Of a stretch of DNA of 64,000 bases, positions 42,889-51,935 are shown piece by piece; position 1 is the stretch's first letter, and each line of letters begins with the position of its first letter. The notes under the pieces are model-generated. The model was not told the DNA's origin. It searched no databases and worked only from the letters and a program-made list of their open reading frames with translations. Source of the DNA: Pseudoduganella armeniaca. Its GTDB lineage: Bacteria; Pseudomonadota; Gammaproteobacteria; Burkholderiales; Burkholderiaceae_D. The DNA is taken from positions 310,001-374,000 of the forward strand of contig NZ_CP028324.1 of assembly GCF_003028855.1 (NCBI RefSeq). Direction: 5' to 3'. The position numbers and the translations under genes are program-made.

Positions 42889-43422
42889 ATGCCCACAACC
42901 GACGACATCGTCCTGCTGGCCGCCTACAACGCCAACATGAACCGCAAGCTGTACGACGCGGCCGCGCGCCTGCCCGCGCACGAACTGGACGCCGACCGTG
43001 GCGCGTTCTTCGGCTCCCTGCTGGGCACGATGAACCACCTGGTGGCGGGCGACACGATCTGGCTGATGCGCTTCGCGCTGCATCCGGCGAATCTGCCGGC
43101 GCTGGCGCCGCTGCGCGATGGCGCGATTCCGTCCGACCTGCGCCAGCGCTATGGGGACGACCTGCCGTCGCTGCTGGCGCACCGCTCGCGGCTGGACGGC
43201 CTGATCACCGCACTGGCCGCGGAATTGCAGCCCACGGACCTGGACGCCACGCTGGTCTACCGCAATTCGCGCGGCATCGAATACCGCAAGCATTTCGGCA
43301 CCCTGCTGCTGCACTTCTTCAACCACCAGACCCACCACCGCGGCCAGGCCAGCACCTTGTTGACGCAGGCCGGCATCGACATTGGCGTCACCGACCTGCT
43401 GGAACTGGTCGGTGACGTTTGA
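42889..43422 (+). CDS. DinB-family protein
   Basis: A 177-residue four-helix-bundle protein of the DinB / metal-dependent thiol-transferase-like family. The three conserved His positions are in TMNHLVAGD and FNHQTHHRGQASTLL, likely binding one metal ion. The start follows GGAGAATCC, 11 bp after the lacI-type stop, so it may share that transcript. Enzymatic function unknown. Confidence 0.85.
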   Translation: MPTTDDIVLLAAYNANMNRKLYDAAARLPAHELDADRGAFFGSLLGTMNHLVAGDTIWLMRFALHPANLPALAPLRDGAIPSDLRQRYGDDLPSLLAHRSRLDGLITALAAELQPTDLDATLVYRNSRGIEYRKHFGTLLLHFFNHQTHHRGQASTLLTQAGIDIGVTDLLELVGDV

Positions 43423-43442
43423 CGCGTCGCTACTGCCGAGCT

Positions 43443-43481
43443 CGTGTCCCGTTTTGGTGACTGACCCCGCGGTGGGACACG
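43443..43481. repeat. Inverted repeat between convergent genes (third palindrome type)
   Basis: CGTGTCCC (43443-43450) and GGGACACG (43474-43481) pair around a 23-nt loop containing GACTGACCCCGC. It lies between the convergent DinB and binding-protein genes. It shares GTCCC/GGGAC and GACCCC words with the longer palindromic elements, but has a shorter stem. Confidence 0.6.
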
Positions 43482-43491
43482 GGCTGGACCG

Positions 43492-44577
43492 TCAGCGGCT
43501 GAGCGCGGTGCCGCCCGCGGCCAGCTGTAAGTTGGCGGCCGGGTTGACCGGCCAATAGCCCTCCAGCTGCAGCTCCTTCAGGCTGGCCTGCAGGAAGCTG
43601 CGGTCGATCCATGTGTCGACGTTGAATTTGCTGCGGATCAGGCGGAACTGGTAGGCGTGTTCCACCGCGTCGCGGTAGCGGTCGGTCAGGAACGGGTCGA
43701 ACAAAGGGCTCAGGCGCACGCGCAGCGGCTGGCCCGCGTAGTCCTCGCGCCAGTGCTCGAACTTGACGGTGCCGGGGCGCGTCCAGATGCGGAACACCTC
43801 GTCACGATTGGCCTCGTCCGAACTCCAGTGCGCCACCTTGACCAGCGCCTTGACGAAGCGGCAGGTCTGCTCGGGATAGCGCGTGGCGAAATCGTCCGTC
43901 ACCAGCATGTGGCCCTGGCGCGTGAAGACGGGCGAATGGCCCTTGCTGGTGTAGACGATCTTCGCCACACCCTTGTCGCGCAGTTTGAGCAGCTCGAAGC
44001 TGCCGAACACCGCATCGATGTCCTTCGTCGTCAGCGCGGCCTGCGCGGTCGCCGTGTCGAGGTTGACGACTTTTAAATCCTTCTCCGACAACCCGTGCGC
44101 GGCCAGCAGGCGGTCGATCGGCAGCTGCGCGTTGGTGCCCTTGAAGATGGCCACGCGTTTGCCGCGCAGGTCCGCGACGGAGCGGATCGGCGCATCCGGC
44201 GCCACCGCCAGGTACAGGTTGCCGCGGGTGCCGGTGGCCAGGATCAGCCGCGTCTTCAGCCCCGCCGCCTTGCCGATGATGGACGGCAGGTCGCCCTGGA
44301 AGGCGAAGTCCAGCTGGCGGTTGCTCAGCGCCTCGTTGACGGCGGGGCCAGCGCCCTTGAAGAAGTACCACTCGACCTTGATGTTGTCGCGCTTGAATTC
44401 CTGGTCGATCGCGCCTGTCGCATGGGCGATGGCGATGGTGGAGCCGCCGATCGTGGGCGGGTTGCCGTAGGCCGGCTGGGCGATGCCGACGCGGATCACG
44501 GCCGGCGCGGCGGCCAGCGCCGCGTTGCCGAGCAGGGCCAGGGACAAGGTAAGGAATAGGCGTCTTGCGTGCTTCAT
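43492..44577 (-). CDS. SsuA/TauA-like ABC substrate-binding protein 1
   Basis: A 361-residue exported binding protein of the sulfonate/nitrate/taurine family. A signal peptide (FLTLSLALLGNAALAAAP) precedes the NMT1/SBP-like fold (RVGIAQPAYGNPPTIGGSTI; FKGTNAQLPIDRLLAAHGL). It is related across its length to the binding protein at 50.8 kb (shared GAGPAVNE, DFAxxGDLP and EGYWP blocks). The ATG at 44577 follows GAGGACCTC. A sigma-54 promoter at 44609-44624 is 32 bp upstream, so it has its own control apart from the permease operon. Ligand unknown; alkanesulfonates or sulfate esters are likely. Confidence 0.85.
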   Translation of the reverse strand: MKHARRLFLTLSLALLGNAALAAAPAVIRVGIAQPAYGNPPTIGGSTIAIAHATGAIDQEFKRDNIKVEWYFFKGAGPAVNEALSNRQLDFAFQGDLPSIIGKAAGLKTRLILATGTRGNLYLAVAPDAPIRSVADLRGKRVAIFKGTNAQLPIDRLLAAHGLSEKDLKVVNLDTATAQAALTTKDIDAVFGSFELLKLRDKGVAKIVYTSKGHSPVFTRQGHMLVTDDFATRYPEQTCRFVKALVKVAHWSSDEANRDEVFRIWTRPGTVKFEHWREDYAGQPLRVRLSPLFDPFLTDRYRDAVEHAYQFRLIRSKFNVDTWIDRSFLQASLKELQLEGYWPVNPAANLQLAAGGTALSR

Positions 44578-44608
44578 GAGGTCCTCGCTGATGATGTCAC
44601 CAGGACGT

Positions 44609-44624
44609 TGCAGCTTCCGTGCCA
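44609..44624 (-). promoter_or_regulatory. Sigma-54 promoter for binding protein 1
   Basis: On the minus strand TGGCACGGAAGCTGCA: GG at -24 and GC at -12 with exactly 10 bp between, matching TGGCACG-N4-TTGCW at all but one position. It is 32 bp upstream of the binding protein ATG. A sigma-54 activator gene is at 57.6-58.7 kb. Confidence 0.82.
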
Positions 44625-44690
44625 GCGAAATCCCGGCTTGCGGCGCGCCGGCTGCTGCGTTTGCAGCAGGTCGTGCTGGCTGCGGGGCAG

Positions 44691-45893
44691 CTAGCAGGCA
44701 GCGCGCCCGCGCGGCCACTGCCAGCCCAGCTGCAACAGGAACAGCAGCGCCAGCACGTGGAAGCCGGCCAGCATGCCGAAATGCTGGTTCAGCAGGCCGC
44801 CGGCCACGGCGCCGACCAGGCCCCCGCTCGGCCCGGCCAGCGAGAACATGCCGCCCGTGCGGCCCCGTCCCAGCTCCTGCACCAGGCGGGCGAAGCGTGC
44901 CACGCTGGTCAGGTGCTGCAGGCCCAGGCCCAATCCCAGCAGCAGCGCGCCGGCCCACAGCGCGGCGGGACCGAACGGGTTGGCCAGCAGCAGTTCGGCT
45001 GCCAGCAGCAGCACCAGCGCCACGCGGTAGCGCACCGCCTCGCGCCAGCCCGCGATGACGCCGCCGGCCGCCAGCAAGGTCAGCACGAATGCCGCACCCT
45101 GCAACGTGACGAGACCGGCCGCCTGCTGCGTCGACATGCCGAAGCGGCGCATCGCCACCAGGATGACGAACACGGTAAAGTACGACATCGCGACCTGGCC
45201 GAGGAATTCGACCTGCATCGTGCGGCGCAGGTCGGCCCTGCTGCCGATCACGCGCAGCTGGTCGCGCAGGTGCGCCAGCAGGCCCATGCCGTCCGCCCCC
45301 TGGCCCGGCGGGGCTGTCGACAGCACGCGCTGGCCGATCAGCAGCGTGACGAACAGGCCGGCGGCCACGCTGCGGAACGTGTGCGCGTAGCCGGCCACGC
45401 CCACCAGCCAGGCGCCCAGCAGCGGGCCGACAAAGAACATGCCGCAGCTCTGCGACGCGCGCTGCCAGCCCGCGCGGCTCGGACCGATGCGCGGCAGCAG
45501 GTGCAGGAACTCCGTCTGCGTGGTTACCATGCGAAACGGATTGACCACGCCGAACAGCAGCACGCAGCCGATCAGCTGCCACGGCGTGGCAGCGTAACTG
45601 AACCCGGCCAGGAACAGCAGTACCGCCCCGGCGCAGCCCAGCCGGAACAGGGGCCGGCTACCGATGCGGTCGATCAGGGCGCCCAACGGCAGCGACAGCA
45701 GCAGCATGCCGACGAACTGCAGCCCGCCCACCAAGCCGATCTGCCACGGTGTCGCATGCAACGTGGCCGCATACAGCGGCAGCACGACCTTGGCGACGCC
45801 GTTCGACGTCCCCGCCAGCACGCCCAGCAGCATGAAGCCCGTCAGGTAGTGCGGCGGCAGCGGCTCGACCAGCGCGGGAGTGGCGCCACTCAT
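44691..45893 (-). CDS. MFS transporter linked to the sulfonate-type cluster
   Basis: A 400-residue major facilitator with about 12 helices. The family loop motif appears as PLGALIDRIGSRPLFRLG between helices 2 and 3. The second half includes AMRRFGMSTQQAAGL and LGRGRTGGMFSLAGPSGG. The ATG at 45893 overlaps the nitroreductase stop by one base, so both are in one operon. It may export a catabolic product or sulfite, or import a related compound; nothing in the sequence settles this. Confidence 0.82.
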   Translation of the reverse strand: MSGATPALVEPLPPHYLTGFMLLGVLAGTSNGVAKVVLPLYAATLHATPWQIGLVGGLQFVGMLLLSLPLGALIDRIGSRPLFRLGCAGAVLLFLAGFSYAATPWQLIGCVLLFGVVNPFRMVTTQTEFLHLLPRIGPSRAGWQRASQSCGMFFVGPLLGAWLVGVAGYAHTFRSVAAGLFVTLLIGQRVLSTAPPGQGADGMGLLAHLRDQLRVIGSRADLRRTMQVEFLGQVAMSYFTVFVILVAMRRFGMSTQQAAGLVTLQGAAFVLTLLAAGGVIAGWREAVRYRVALVLLLAAELLLANPFGPAALWAGALLLGLGLGLQHLTSVARFARLVQELGRGRTGGMFSLAGPSGGLVGAVAGGLLNQHFGMLAGFHVLALLFLLQLGWQWPRGRAAC

Positions 45894-46726
45894 CAGCGCA
45901 GCGCGAAGCCGAGCGCCGCCAGCGCCTCCCTCAGCCGGTGCCGGCCCTTCAGGTCGGCCGGCGTGCGCAGGCGCGCCACCGAATGCTCGCTCCACAGGTT
46001 GGGCGGCAGCCCTTGCGACGTATAGAACGCGTGCATCGCCGCGTCATACCCGGCTACCTCTTCCTGCACCGGCGCCGGCGCATAGCGCTCGCGGTACAGC
46101 ACCGACGTTTGCGGCAGCCGTGGCTTCACGGACGCCGGCTTGGTCGCGTCGGGATAGCCGACACACAGGCCGAACACCGCGTACACGCCGTCTCCCGGCG
46201 CGATGCCCAGCTCCGCCGCCACCGCCTCCGGTTCGTTGCGCAGGGCGCCGATGTAGACGGTACCCAGGCCTAGCGACTCGGCCGCGTTGACGACGTTCTG
46301 CGCGGCCAGCGCGGCGTCGATGACGCCCATCAGGAACGTGTCCAGGTAGTCGATCCCGGCCAGCTCGCGGCCACGCTCGGCGGCAATGCGGCGCAGCCGC
46401 GACAGATCCACCAGCCAGGCCAGGAACAGCGGCGCCTCGCGCACCTGCTTCTGGTTGCCCACGAGCTCGGCGAAGCGCGCGCGGCGCGCCGCGTCCTCGA
46501 TCGCCACCACGCTCCACACTTGCAGGTTCGACGAGCTGGGTGCCGACTGCGCGGCTGCCACTAACAGGTCCAGGGTATCGGGCGGCAGCGGGTCTGGCCG
46601 GTAGTCGCGCACGGAACGGTGCGCGAACAACGTCTCCAGCACGGGATTGAGACGGTCGGCCGCCACGGCGGGCAGCGGCTGGCCCGCGCCATAGCGGGCC
46701 TTCAGCAATTCAAACGGATCGGACAT
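45893..46726 (-). CDS. NfsA-like nitroreductase / flavin oxidoreductase
   Basis: A 277-residue FMN-dependent oxidoreductase. The N-terminal RSVRDYRPDPLPPDTLDLLV and the SAPSSSNLQVWSVV block bind FMN; the C-terminal half has VIDAALAAQNVVNAAESLGL. This is the NfsA/FRP type that oxidises NAD(P)H and reduces flavin or nitro compounds. In this cluster it could supply reduced flavin to the LLM monooxygenase, in place of an SsuE-type reductase. It lies 20 bp after the ABC ATPase gene. Confidence 0.83.
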   Translation of the reverse strand: MSDPFELLKARYGAGQPLPAVAADRLNPVLETLFAHRSVRDYRPDPLPPDTLDLLVAAAQSAPSSSNLQVWSVVAIEDAARRARFAELVGNQKQVREAPLFLAWLVDLSRLRRIAAERGRELAGIDYLDTFLMGVIDAALAAQNVVNAAESLGLGTVYIGALRNEPEAVAAELGIAPGDGVYAVFGLCVGYPDATKPASVKPRLPQTSVLYRERYAPAPVQEEVAGYDAAMHAFYTSQGLPPNLWSEHSVARLRTPADLKGRHRLREALAALGFALR

Positions 46727-46746
46727 GCGGTGCTTTCAATGAAGGG

Positions 46747-47565
46747 TTACCAGGAAAATTGCCAGTCGGCGGCGCCGCGGGCCGGCTCGGGCGTGACGAG
46801 GCCGAGCCGGGGCTTCTCGGAAAACTCGGCCAGCACGTCGTCCTTGATGGCGGCGTAGGCGTAGCTGCCGCGGTCGCGCGGGCGCGCCAGCGGCACGTCG
46901 ACGATGCGCTTGATGCGGCCCGGGCGCGGCTCCATGACGACGATGCGGTCGCCCAGGTAGACGGCTTCGTCGACGTCGTGCGTGACCAGGATCGCCGTGA
47001 TGCCCTCCTGCTCCCAGATGCGCTGCAGCTCCTGCTGCAGGTGGGCGCGGGTGAGGGCGTCGAGCGCGCCGAACGGCTCGTCCAGCAGCAGCACCTCCGG
47101 GCGGTTCACCAGCGCGCGGGCGATGGCCACGCGCTGCGACATGCCGCCCGAGAGCTGGTACGGATAGGCCGTCTCGAAGCCCTTCAGCCCCACCAGCTCG
47201 ATGTGCTGCTGCACCGACCGGCGTTTCTCGGCCTCCGGCAAGGTCGCGTTGAGCAGGCCCAGGCTGACGTTCTGCTCCACCGTTAGCCACGGGAACAGCC
47301 GGTGTTCCTGGAACACGATACCCCGTTCCAGGCTGGTGCCGACGACGCGCCGGCCGTCCAGCAGGATCTCGCCCTGGTACTCGTTTTCCAGCCCGATCAC
47401 GAGGCGCAGCAAGGTCGACTTGCCACAGCCGCTGGCGCCCACGATGCTGATGAATTCACCAGGCCGTATCGACAGCGAGATATTTTCCAGGACCGGCAGT
47501 ACCTGTCCCTTGACGCGGTACTGCTTGCTCAAATTGCTGATTTCCAGCGTGCCTGCGTGTGCCAT
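46747..47565 (-). CDS. SsuB/TauB-like ABC transporter ATPase
   Basis: A 272-residue ATPase. Walker A is VGASGCGKSTLLR, the signature YQLSGGMSQRVAIARAL, and Walker B VLLLDEPFGALDALTR; the H-loop is VTHDVDEAVYLGD. The pattern is that of nitrate/sulfonate/taurine importers. The ATG at 47565 follows TTGGAGC; an upstream TTG is less likely. It is the only ATPase seen for four permeases, so it probably serves both pairs. Confidence 0.9.
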   Translation of the reverse strand: MAHAGTLEISNLSKQYRVKGQVLPVLENISLSIRPGEFISIVGASGCGKSTLLRLVIGLENEYQGEILLDGRRVVGTSLERGIVFQEHRLFPWLTVEQNVSLGLLNATLPEAEKRRSVQQHIELVGLKGFETAYPYQLSGGMSQRVAIARALVNRPEVLLLDEPFGALDALTRAHLQQELQRIWEQEGITAILVTHDVDEAVYLGDRIVVMEPRPGRIKRIVDVPLARPRDRGSYAYAAIKDDVLAEFSEKPRLGLVTPEPARGAADWQFSW

Positions 47566-47587
47566 GCTTCGCTCCAAAGATGATTGA

Positions 47588-48370
47588 TCAGTACTGTCCG
47601 GTGGACGTGCCGCGCCAGCGCAGCAGTCGTGCTTCGATGGCCCCGGCCAGCCAGTTCAGCGTGAAACCCACCGCGCCGACGATGACGATCCCCAGCAGCA
47701 CCTGGTCCATCCAGAGGTGCTCGCGCCCGTCCGTCAGCAGGTTGCCGATGCCGATCCCGGAGGTCAGCAGGTATTCCGCGCCCAAGGTCGCCAGCCAGGC
47801 GTAGATCAGCGCCAAATGAATGCCGTTGAAGATCGAGGGCAGCGCCGCCGGCAGCACGACCCGGCACAGCAACTGCAGCGGCGTCAGCGCGAACACCCGC
47901 GCCACCTCGACCAGCTCGCGCGGTACGCCGCGGATGCCTTCGAAGGTATTCAGCACGACGGGAAAGAACGCGGCCAGGGCCAGGAACACCACTTTCGCCA
48001 AATCGCCCAGGCCGAACCAGACGGAGATCAACGGAATCCACGCCAGCAGCGAGACCTGCTTGACCGTGTGCAGCGTGGGCCCGACCAGGTTTTCCAGCAG
48101 CCGCGATAACCCCAGCGCGATGCCGACGCCGAAGCCGGCCAGGCTCCCGAGGACAAAACCGGCCAGGTCGCGCGCCAGCGAGGCGCCCAGTGCGCGCCAC
48201 AACGTGCCGTCGCCAGACAGCCGCGCGGCCGTGTCCCAGACCTGGCTGGGTGCGACCAGCAGTGGCGAATCGCTCCAGCCAAAGCGGAAGGCGGCCCACC
48301 AGCCGGCCAGCAGCAGCACCGGCAGGGCGGTGCCGCGCAGGCGGCGCCGGGAGGCGTCATGCATTGTCAT
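47588..48370 (-). CDS. ABC permease A1 (SsuC/TauC-like)
   Basis: A 260-residue permease with about six helices. The cytoplasmic loop that contacts the ATPase reads LVEVARVFALTPLQLLCRVV, ending in LPAALPSIFNG, an EAA-type motif. It resembles the permease at 49221 much more than its direct neighbour (shared LVGPT-HT-KQ-SL-AW and VLNTFEG blocks), so it is the second A-type copy. It lies 22 bp before the ATPase gene. Confidence 0.87.
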   Translation of the reverse strand: MTMHDASRRRLRGTALPVLLLAGWWAAFRFGWSDSPLLVAPSQVWDTAARLSGDGTLWRALGASLARDLAGFVLGSLAGFGVGIALGLSRLLENLVGPTLHTVKQVSLLAWIPLISVWFGLGDLAKVVFLALAAFFPVVLNTFEGIRGVPRELVEVARVFALTPLQLLCRVVLPAALPSIFNGIHLALIYAWLATLGAEYLLTSGIGIGNLLTDGREHLWMDQVLLGIVIVGAVGFTLNWLAGAIEARLLRWRGTSTGQY

Positions 48371-48382
48371 TGTGAAGTCCTC

Positions 48383-49210
48383 TCAGAAGGCATCGTGGCG
48401 CCAGCGCAGCAGCCGCTGTTCGAGCACGGTCAGCAGCCGGTCGAGCAGGTAGCCGACCGTGCCCACCACCACCACGGCCGCCAGTACCACGTCGAGCTGG
48501 TACAGCTGGCGACCATAGACGATCATGAAGCCGAGGCCTTCGGAGGAGGCCAGCAGCTCAACCGCCACCAGCGCCAGCCACGCATGCGTCAGGCCATAGC
48601 GCACGCCGTTCCACACCTGCGGGAACGCGGCCGGGAACACCACCTTGACCAGCAATTGCCAGCGCGTGAAGCGGTACACCCGCGCCACCTCGATATAGCG
48701 CGTCGGCACGCCGCGCAGGCCCTGGTAGGTGTTCAGCGCCACGGGCACGAAGGCCGCCTTGGCGATCAGGATGATCTTCAGCGCCTCGCCCAGCCCCACC
48801 AGCAGCATCAACAACGGCAGCCAGCCGAGCGACGGCACCTGGGCGATGGCGCGAAAGCTGGGGTACAGGACATCGCGCGTCGTGGGCGACAATCCCATCG
48901 CCACGCCCAGCACCAGCCCGGCCGCGCCGCCGGCGGCGAAGCCGGCCAGCACGCGGCCCAGGCTGATCCACAGGTTGTCGGGCAGTTCGCCCGTGCGCAC
49001 CAGGTCGACGAACGTCGTCGCGACCACCGCTGGCGGCGGCAGGATCTGTGGCGGCAGCCATTCGAACGTGGCGGCCAGGTGCCACAGCAGCAGGACCGCC
49101 AGCGGCAGGGGCCAGGACAGCGCCAGCCGTGTCACGGCCGCATGGCTTAGCGACGGCAGCCGCGGCACGGCGAACGCCGGCAAGGTCGAGGTCTCGATTC
49201 GTGCAGTCAT
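48383..49210 (-). CDS. ABC permease B1 (SsuC/TauC-like)
   Basis: A 275-residue permease. The loop YIEVARVYRFTRWQLLVKVV with FPAAFPQVWNG is the EAA-type contact. It shares QILPPP, GLGEALK and VELLASSEG-G blocks with the permease at 49996, so it belongs to the B type. ATG 49210 is preceded by AAAGGAATGCG. It lies 12 bp before the A-type gene. Confidence 0.87.
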   Translation of the reverse strand: MTARIETSTLPAFAVPRLPSLSHAAVTRLALSWPLPLAVLLLWHLAATFEWLPPQILPPPAVVATTFVDLVRTGELPDNLWISLGRVLAGFAAGGAAGLVLGVAMGLSPTTRDVLYPSFRAIAQVPSLGWLPLLMLLVGLGEALKIILIAKAAFVPVALNTYQGLRGVPTRYIEVARVYRFTRWQLLVKVVFPAAFPQVWNGVRYGLTHAWLALVAVELLASSEGLGFMIVYGRQLYQLDVVLAAVVVVGTVGYLLDRLLTVLEQRLLRWRHDAF

Positions 49211-49220
49211 CGCATTCCTT

Positions 49221-49985
49221 TCAATGACCCGGGCCACGCCAGTGCAGCACGCGGTCCTCGACGGCGGCGGCAAGGCGGTTCAGCAGCAGGCCGACGCCGC
49301 CGATCAGCAGCATGCCGACGACGATCAGCTCGACGTGGAAGGTGGCCTTGCCGCGGATGACGACGCTGCCGATACCCTGCGCGGAGGACCCCAGCAGGTA
49401 CTCGGCGCCGATCGTAGCGAGCCAGGCATACAGCAGCGCCAGGTGCAGGCCGGTGGCGATCCGAGCCGACGCCGCCGGCAGGATCAGCCGCGCCGCCAGC
49501 TGGATGCGGTTGAAACCCAGCACGCGCGCCACTTCCAGTTGCGCGCGCGTGACGCCGCGCACGCCCTCGAACGTGTTCAGCGCGACCGGGTAGAACGCGG
49601 ACAGCGCGATGAACAGGACCTTGGCCGCCTCGCCGGTTCCCAGCCACGTCGACAGCAACGGCAGCCAGGCGAACAGCGAGATCTGCTTCAGCGTGTGGAA
49701 GGTGGGGCCGACGAGTCGTTCGGCCCAGCGCGACACGCCCAACAGCAGGCCAAACAGGATGCCGGCCGCGCTGCCGGCGGCAAAGCCGCTCAGGTCCCGT
49801 ACCAGGCTGGCGCGCAGCCCGGCCAGCAGCTGGCCGCCGCTTGCCACCTGCCAGGCCGCGTCCAGCACGGCGCCGGGTGGCACGATCAGTTTTGTATCGA
49901 CCAGTTGCAGCGCCGTCAGCGCATACCACAGCGCCAGCGCGGCCAGCGGCAGCACGAGCGCGCGCCAGTCTGTGTTCGATGTCAT
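49221..49985 (-). CDS. ABC permease A2 (SsuC/TauC-like)
   Basis: A 254-residue permease, A type. The ATPase-contact loop reads QLEVARVLGFNRIQLAARLI with LPAASARIATG. The blocks LVGPTFHTLKQISLFAWLP and NTFEGVRGVTRAQ are shared with the permease at 47588. The start is 10 bp after the B-type gene at 49996. Confidence 0.87.
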   Translation of the reverse strand: MTSNTDWRALVLPLAALALWYALTALQLVDTKLIVPPGAVLDAAWQVASGGQLLAGLRASLVRDLSGFAAGSAAGILFGLLLGVSRWAERLVGPTFHTLKQISLFAWLPLLSTWLGTGEAAKVLFIALSAFYPVALNTFEGVRGVTRAQLEVARVLGFNRIQLAARLILPAASARIATGLHLALLYAWLATIGAEYLLGSSAQGIGSVVIRGKATFHVELIVVGMLLIGGVGLLLNRLAAAVEDRVLHWRGPGH

Positions 49986-49995
49986 CCTGTCCTCC

Positions 49996-50847
49996 TCAGT
50001 AAGCCCGGCGCTGCCAGCCGTGCAGGCGCGCCTCGCCCCAGGCCAGCAGGCGGTCCAACGCGACGCCGACCGCGCCGATCACCAGCATGCCGACGACGAC
50101 GATATCGAGCTGCAGCAGCTGCCGGCCCCACACCATCAGGTAGCCGATGCCCTCGCTGGACGCCAGCAGCTCGACGAAGACGAGCGTCAGCCAGGCCTGC
50201 ATGACGCCCTGGCGCAGGCCGCTGAAGATGCCGCTCGACGCGGCCGGCAGCACCAGCCGGCGCACCGTCTGCCCGAACGTGAAGCGGTACACGGCCCCCA
50301 CTTCCAGCAGACTGCGCGGAATGCTGCGAATGGCATCGAAAGTGTTGACGGCCACCGGCACCACGACGGCGATCGCGATCGCCGCCACTTTCAAGGCCTC
50401 GCCGATGCCGGCGAAAATGATCAACAGTGGTACCCAGCCGATCACGGGAAACTGCGCCACCAGCTGGAAGCTGGGATAGACGTAGGCCTGCACCGTGCGC
50501 GACACGCCCATGACGACGCCCAATACGAAACCAGCGCCGCCGCCGATGAGCAGGCTCCAACCCAGCCGCTGCAGGCTGATGGCGAGGTTGGCCGTCAGGT
50601 CGCCGCTGTCCCACAGCTCCAGCAGCGACTGCCATACGAGGGCCGGCGGCGGCAGGATCTGCTCGGCCAGCCAGTGTTGCTCGACGGCGTACTGCCACAG
50701 CGCCAGCAACAGCAGCGGCAGGATCAGGCCCGCGGCGACGTTGACCGATCCGGTCACCAGCCGTGCAGCAGCCGTGCGCCAGCGCGGCCCGGCCGCCGGC
50801 AGCGGCACCTCAGTGACATACGGCACGGATGAGGAGACAGTGTTCAT
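49996..50847 (-). CDS. ABC permease B2 (SsuC/TauC-like)
   Basis: A 283-residue permease, B type. The contact loop is LLEVGAVYRFTFGQTVRRLV with LPAASSGIFSG; Gly replaces the usual Ala in the EVARV word. It shares QILPPPALVW, GIGEALK and VELLASSEGIGYLMVWGRQ with the permease at 48383. Its ATG overlaps the binding protein stop by 4 nt (ATGA), so transcription clearly runs from that gene into the permeases. Confidence 0.87.
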   Translation of the reverse strand: MNTVSSSVPYVTEVPLPAAGPRWRTAAARLVTGSVNVAAGLILPLLLLALWQYAVEQHWLAEQILPPPALVWQSLLELWDSGDLTANLAISLQRLGWSLLIGGGAGFVLGVVMGVSRTVQAYVYPSFQLVAQFPVIGWVPLLIIFAGIGEALKVAAIAIAVVVPVAVNTFDAIRSIPRSLLEVGAVYRFTFGQTVRRLVLPAASSGIFSGLRQGVMQAWLTLVFVELLASSEGIGYLMVWGRQLLQLDIVVVGMLVIGAVGVALDRLLAWGEARLHGWQRRAY

Positions 50848-51923
50848 TTTTGCGCCAGCTTCGGCTTACCGGCCGCGTTGAACTCGGGCCAGTAGCCCTC
50901 CAGCTTGAGCTCCTTCAGCGCCGTGTTCAGGTACTGCGGTGCCAGCCAGCCGTTGATATCCACGTCACGGCGGATCAGCTTGAATTCCTTGGCCTGCTGG
51001 ATCGATTTCTTCAGGTTTTCGACGAAATACTCGTCCAGCAGCGGCGACAGGCGCCACTTCAGCGGCACATCGACGAAGGTCTTCTGGTATTCGTAGTAGC
51101 TGGTGCCGGAGTTCGACCACAGCTTGTACTGGGCTTCGCGGTTCTTCTCGTCCGAGCTCCAGGCGGCGACCTTGATCAGGGTCGTGACGACGCGCTGCAC
51201 GATGTCCGGGTACTTGCGCTCGAACTCCTCGGAAACCCAGAACACGCCCTGCGACGTCAGCTCCGGATCGGGACCCGTCGAATAAATCAGCTTGCCGACG
51301 CCACGCGCTTCCAGATCGAACGGGGCGATGAAGCCGCCGTCGACGTCCTTGGTCGCGATGGCGGCGCGCAGCGTGTCGCCGTCCATGCTGACGGTCTTGA
51401 AGTCGCGCTCCGTCAGCCCGTGCTTCTTCAGGATGCGGCCCAGCGCCAGCTGGCTGGCGGTACCCTTGAACACTGCCAGGCGCTTGCCCTTCAGGTCTTC
51501 CAGCGTGCGTGCCGGCGAATCGACCGGACCGGTGATGTAGGCGGCGCCAAAGCGCGTGTACGGGAACAGGATCTTGGTGCGCAGCCCCGTCGAGCGACCG
51601 ATGATGATCGGCAGGTCGCCGTGGTGGGCGAAGTCCGCCAGGCCGTTGGCCAGCTGCTCGTTGGTAGCGGGGCCGGCGCCCGGATTGAAGGTCCACTGGA
51701 TCTTGATGCCGTCCTTGGCGAACTCCTTTTCCAGCACGCCTTGCTGGTGCGCGGTGGCGATGACGGAGCCGCCCACGATGGGCCGGCCGCCGGTACCGGC
51801 ACTGGAATAGGAGATGCGGATCACCTTGGGTTTTTCCTGCGCGACGGCGGCCGGCAGGGCGCATGCCAGCGCCGCGGCGGCCAGCAGGATGGAGAGGAAA
51901 CGGAAGCGTGGTGGTGTCATCAT
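50844..51923 (-). CDS. SsuA/TauA-like ABC substrate-binding protein 2
   Basis: A 359-residue exported binding protein. Signal peptide: FRFLSILLAAAALACALPA. The body has RISYSSAGTGGRPIVGGSVI, FNPGAGPATNEQLANGL and the end block LKLEGYWPEFNAAG. It is a paralogue of the protein at 43.5 kb. ATG 51923 (adjacent ATG at 51920) is preferred over an upstream TTG. It lies 12 bp after the porin gene and overlaps the first permease by 4 nt. Confidence 0.87.
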   Translation of the reverse strand: MMTPPRFRFLSILLAAAALACALPAAVAQEKPKVIRISYSSAGTGGRPIVGGSVIATAHQQGVLEKEFAKDGIKIQWTFNPGAGPATNEQLANGLADFAHHGDLPIIIGRSTGLRTKILFPYTRFGAAYITGPVDSPARTLEDLKGKRLAVFKGTASQLALGRILKKHGLTERDFKTVSMDGDTLRAAIATKDVDGGFIAPFDLEARGVGKLIYSTGPDPELTSQGVFWVSEEFERKYPDIVQRVVTTLIKVAAWSSDEKNREAQYKLWSNSGTSYYEYQKTFVDVPLKWRLSPLLDEYFVENLKKSIQQAKEFKLIRRDVDINGWLAPQYLNTALKELKLEGYWPEFNAAGKPKLAQK

Positions 51924-51935
51924 GATGTCCAAGGG

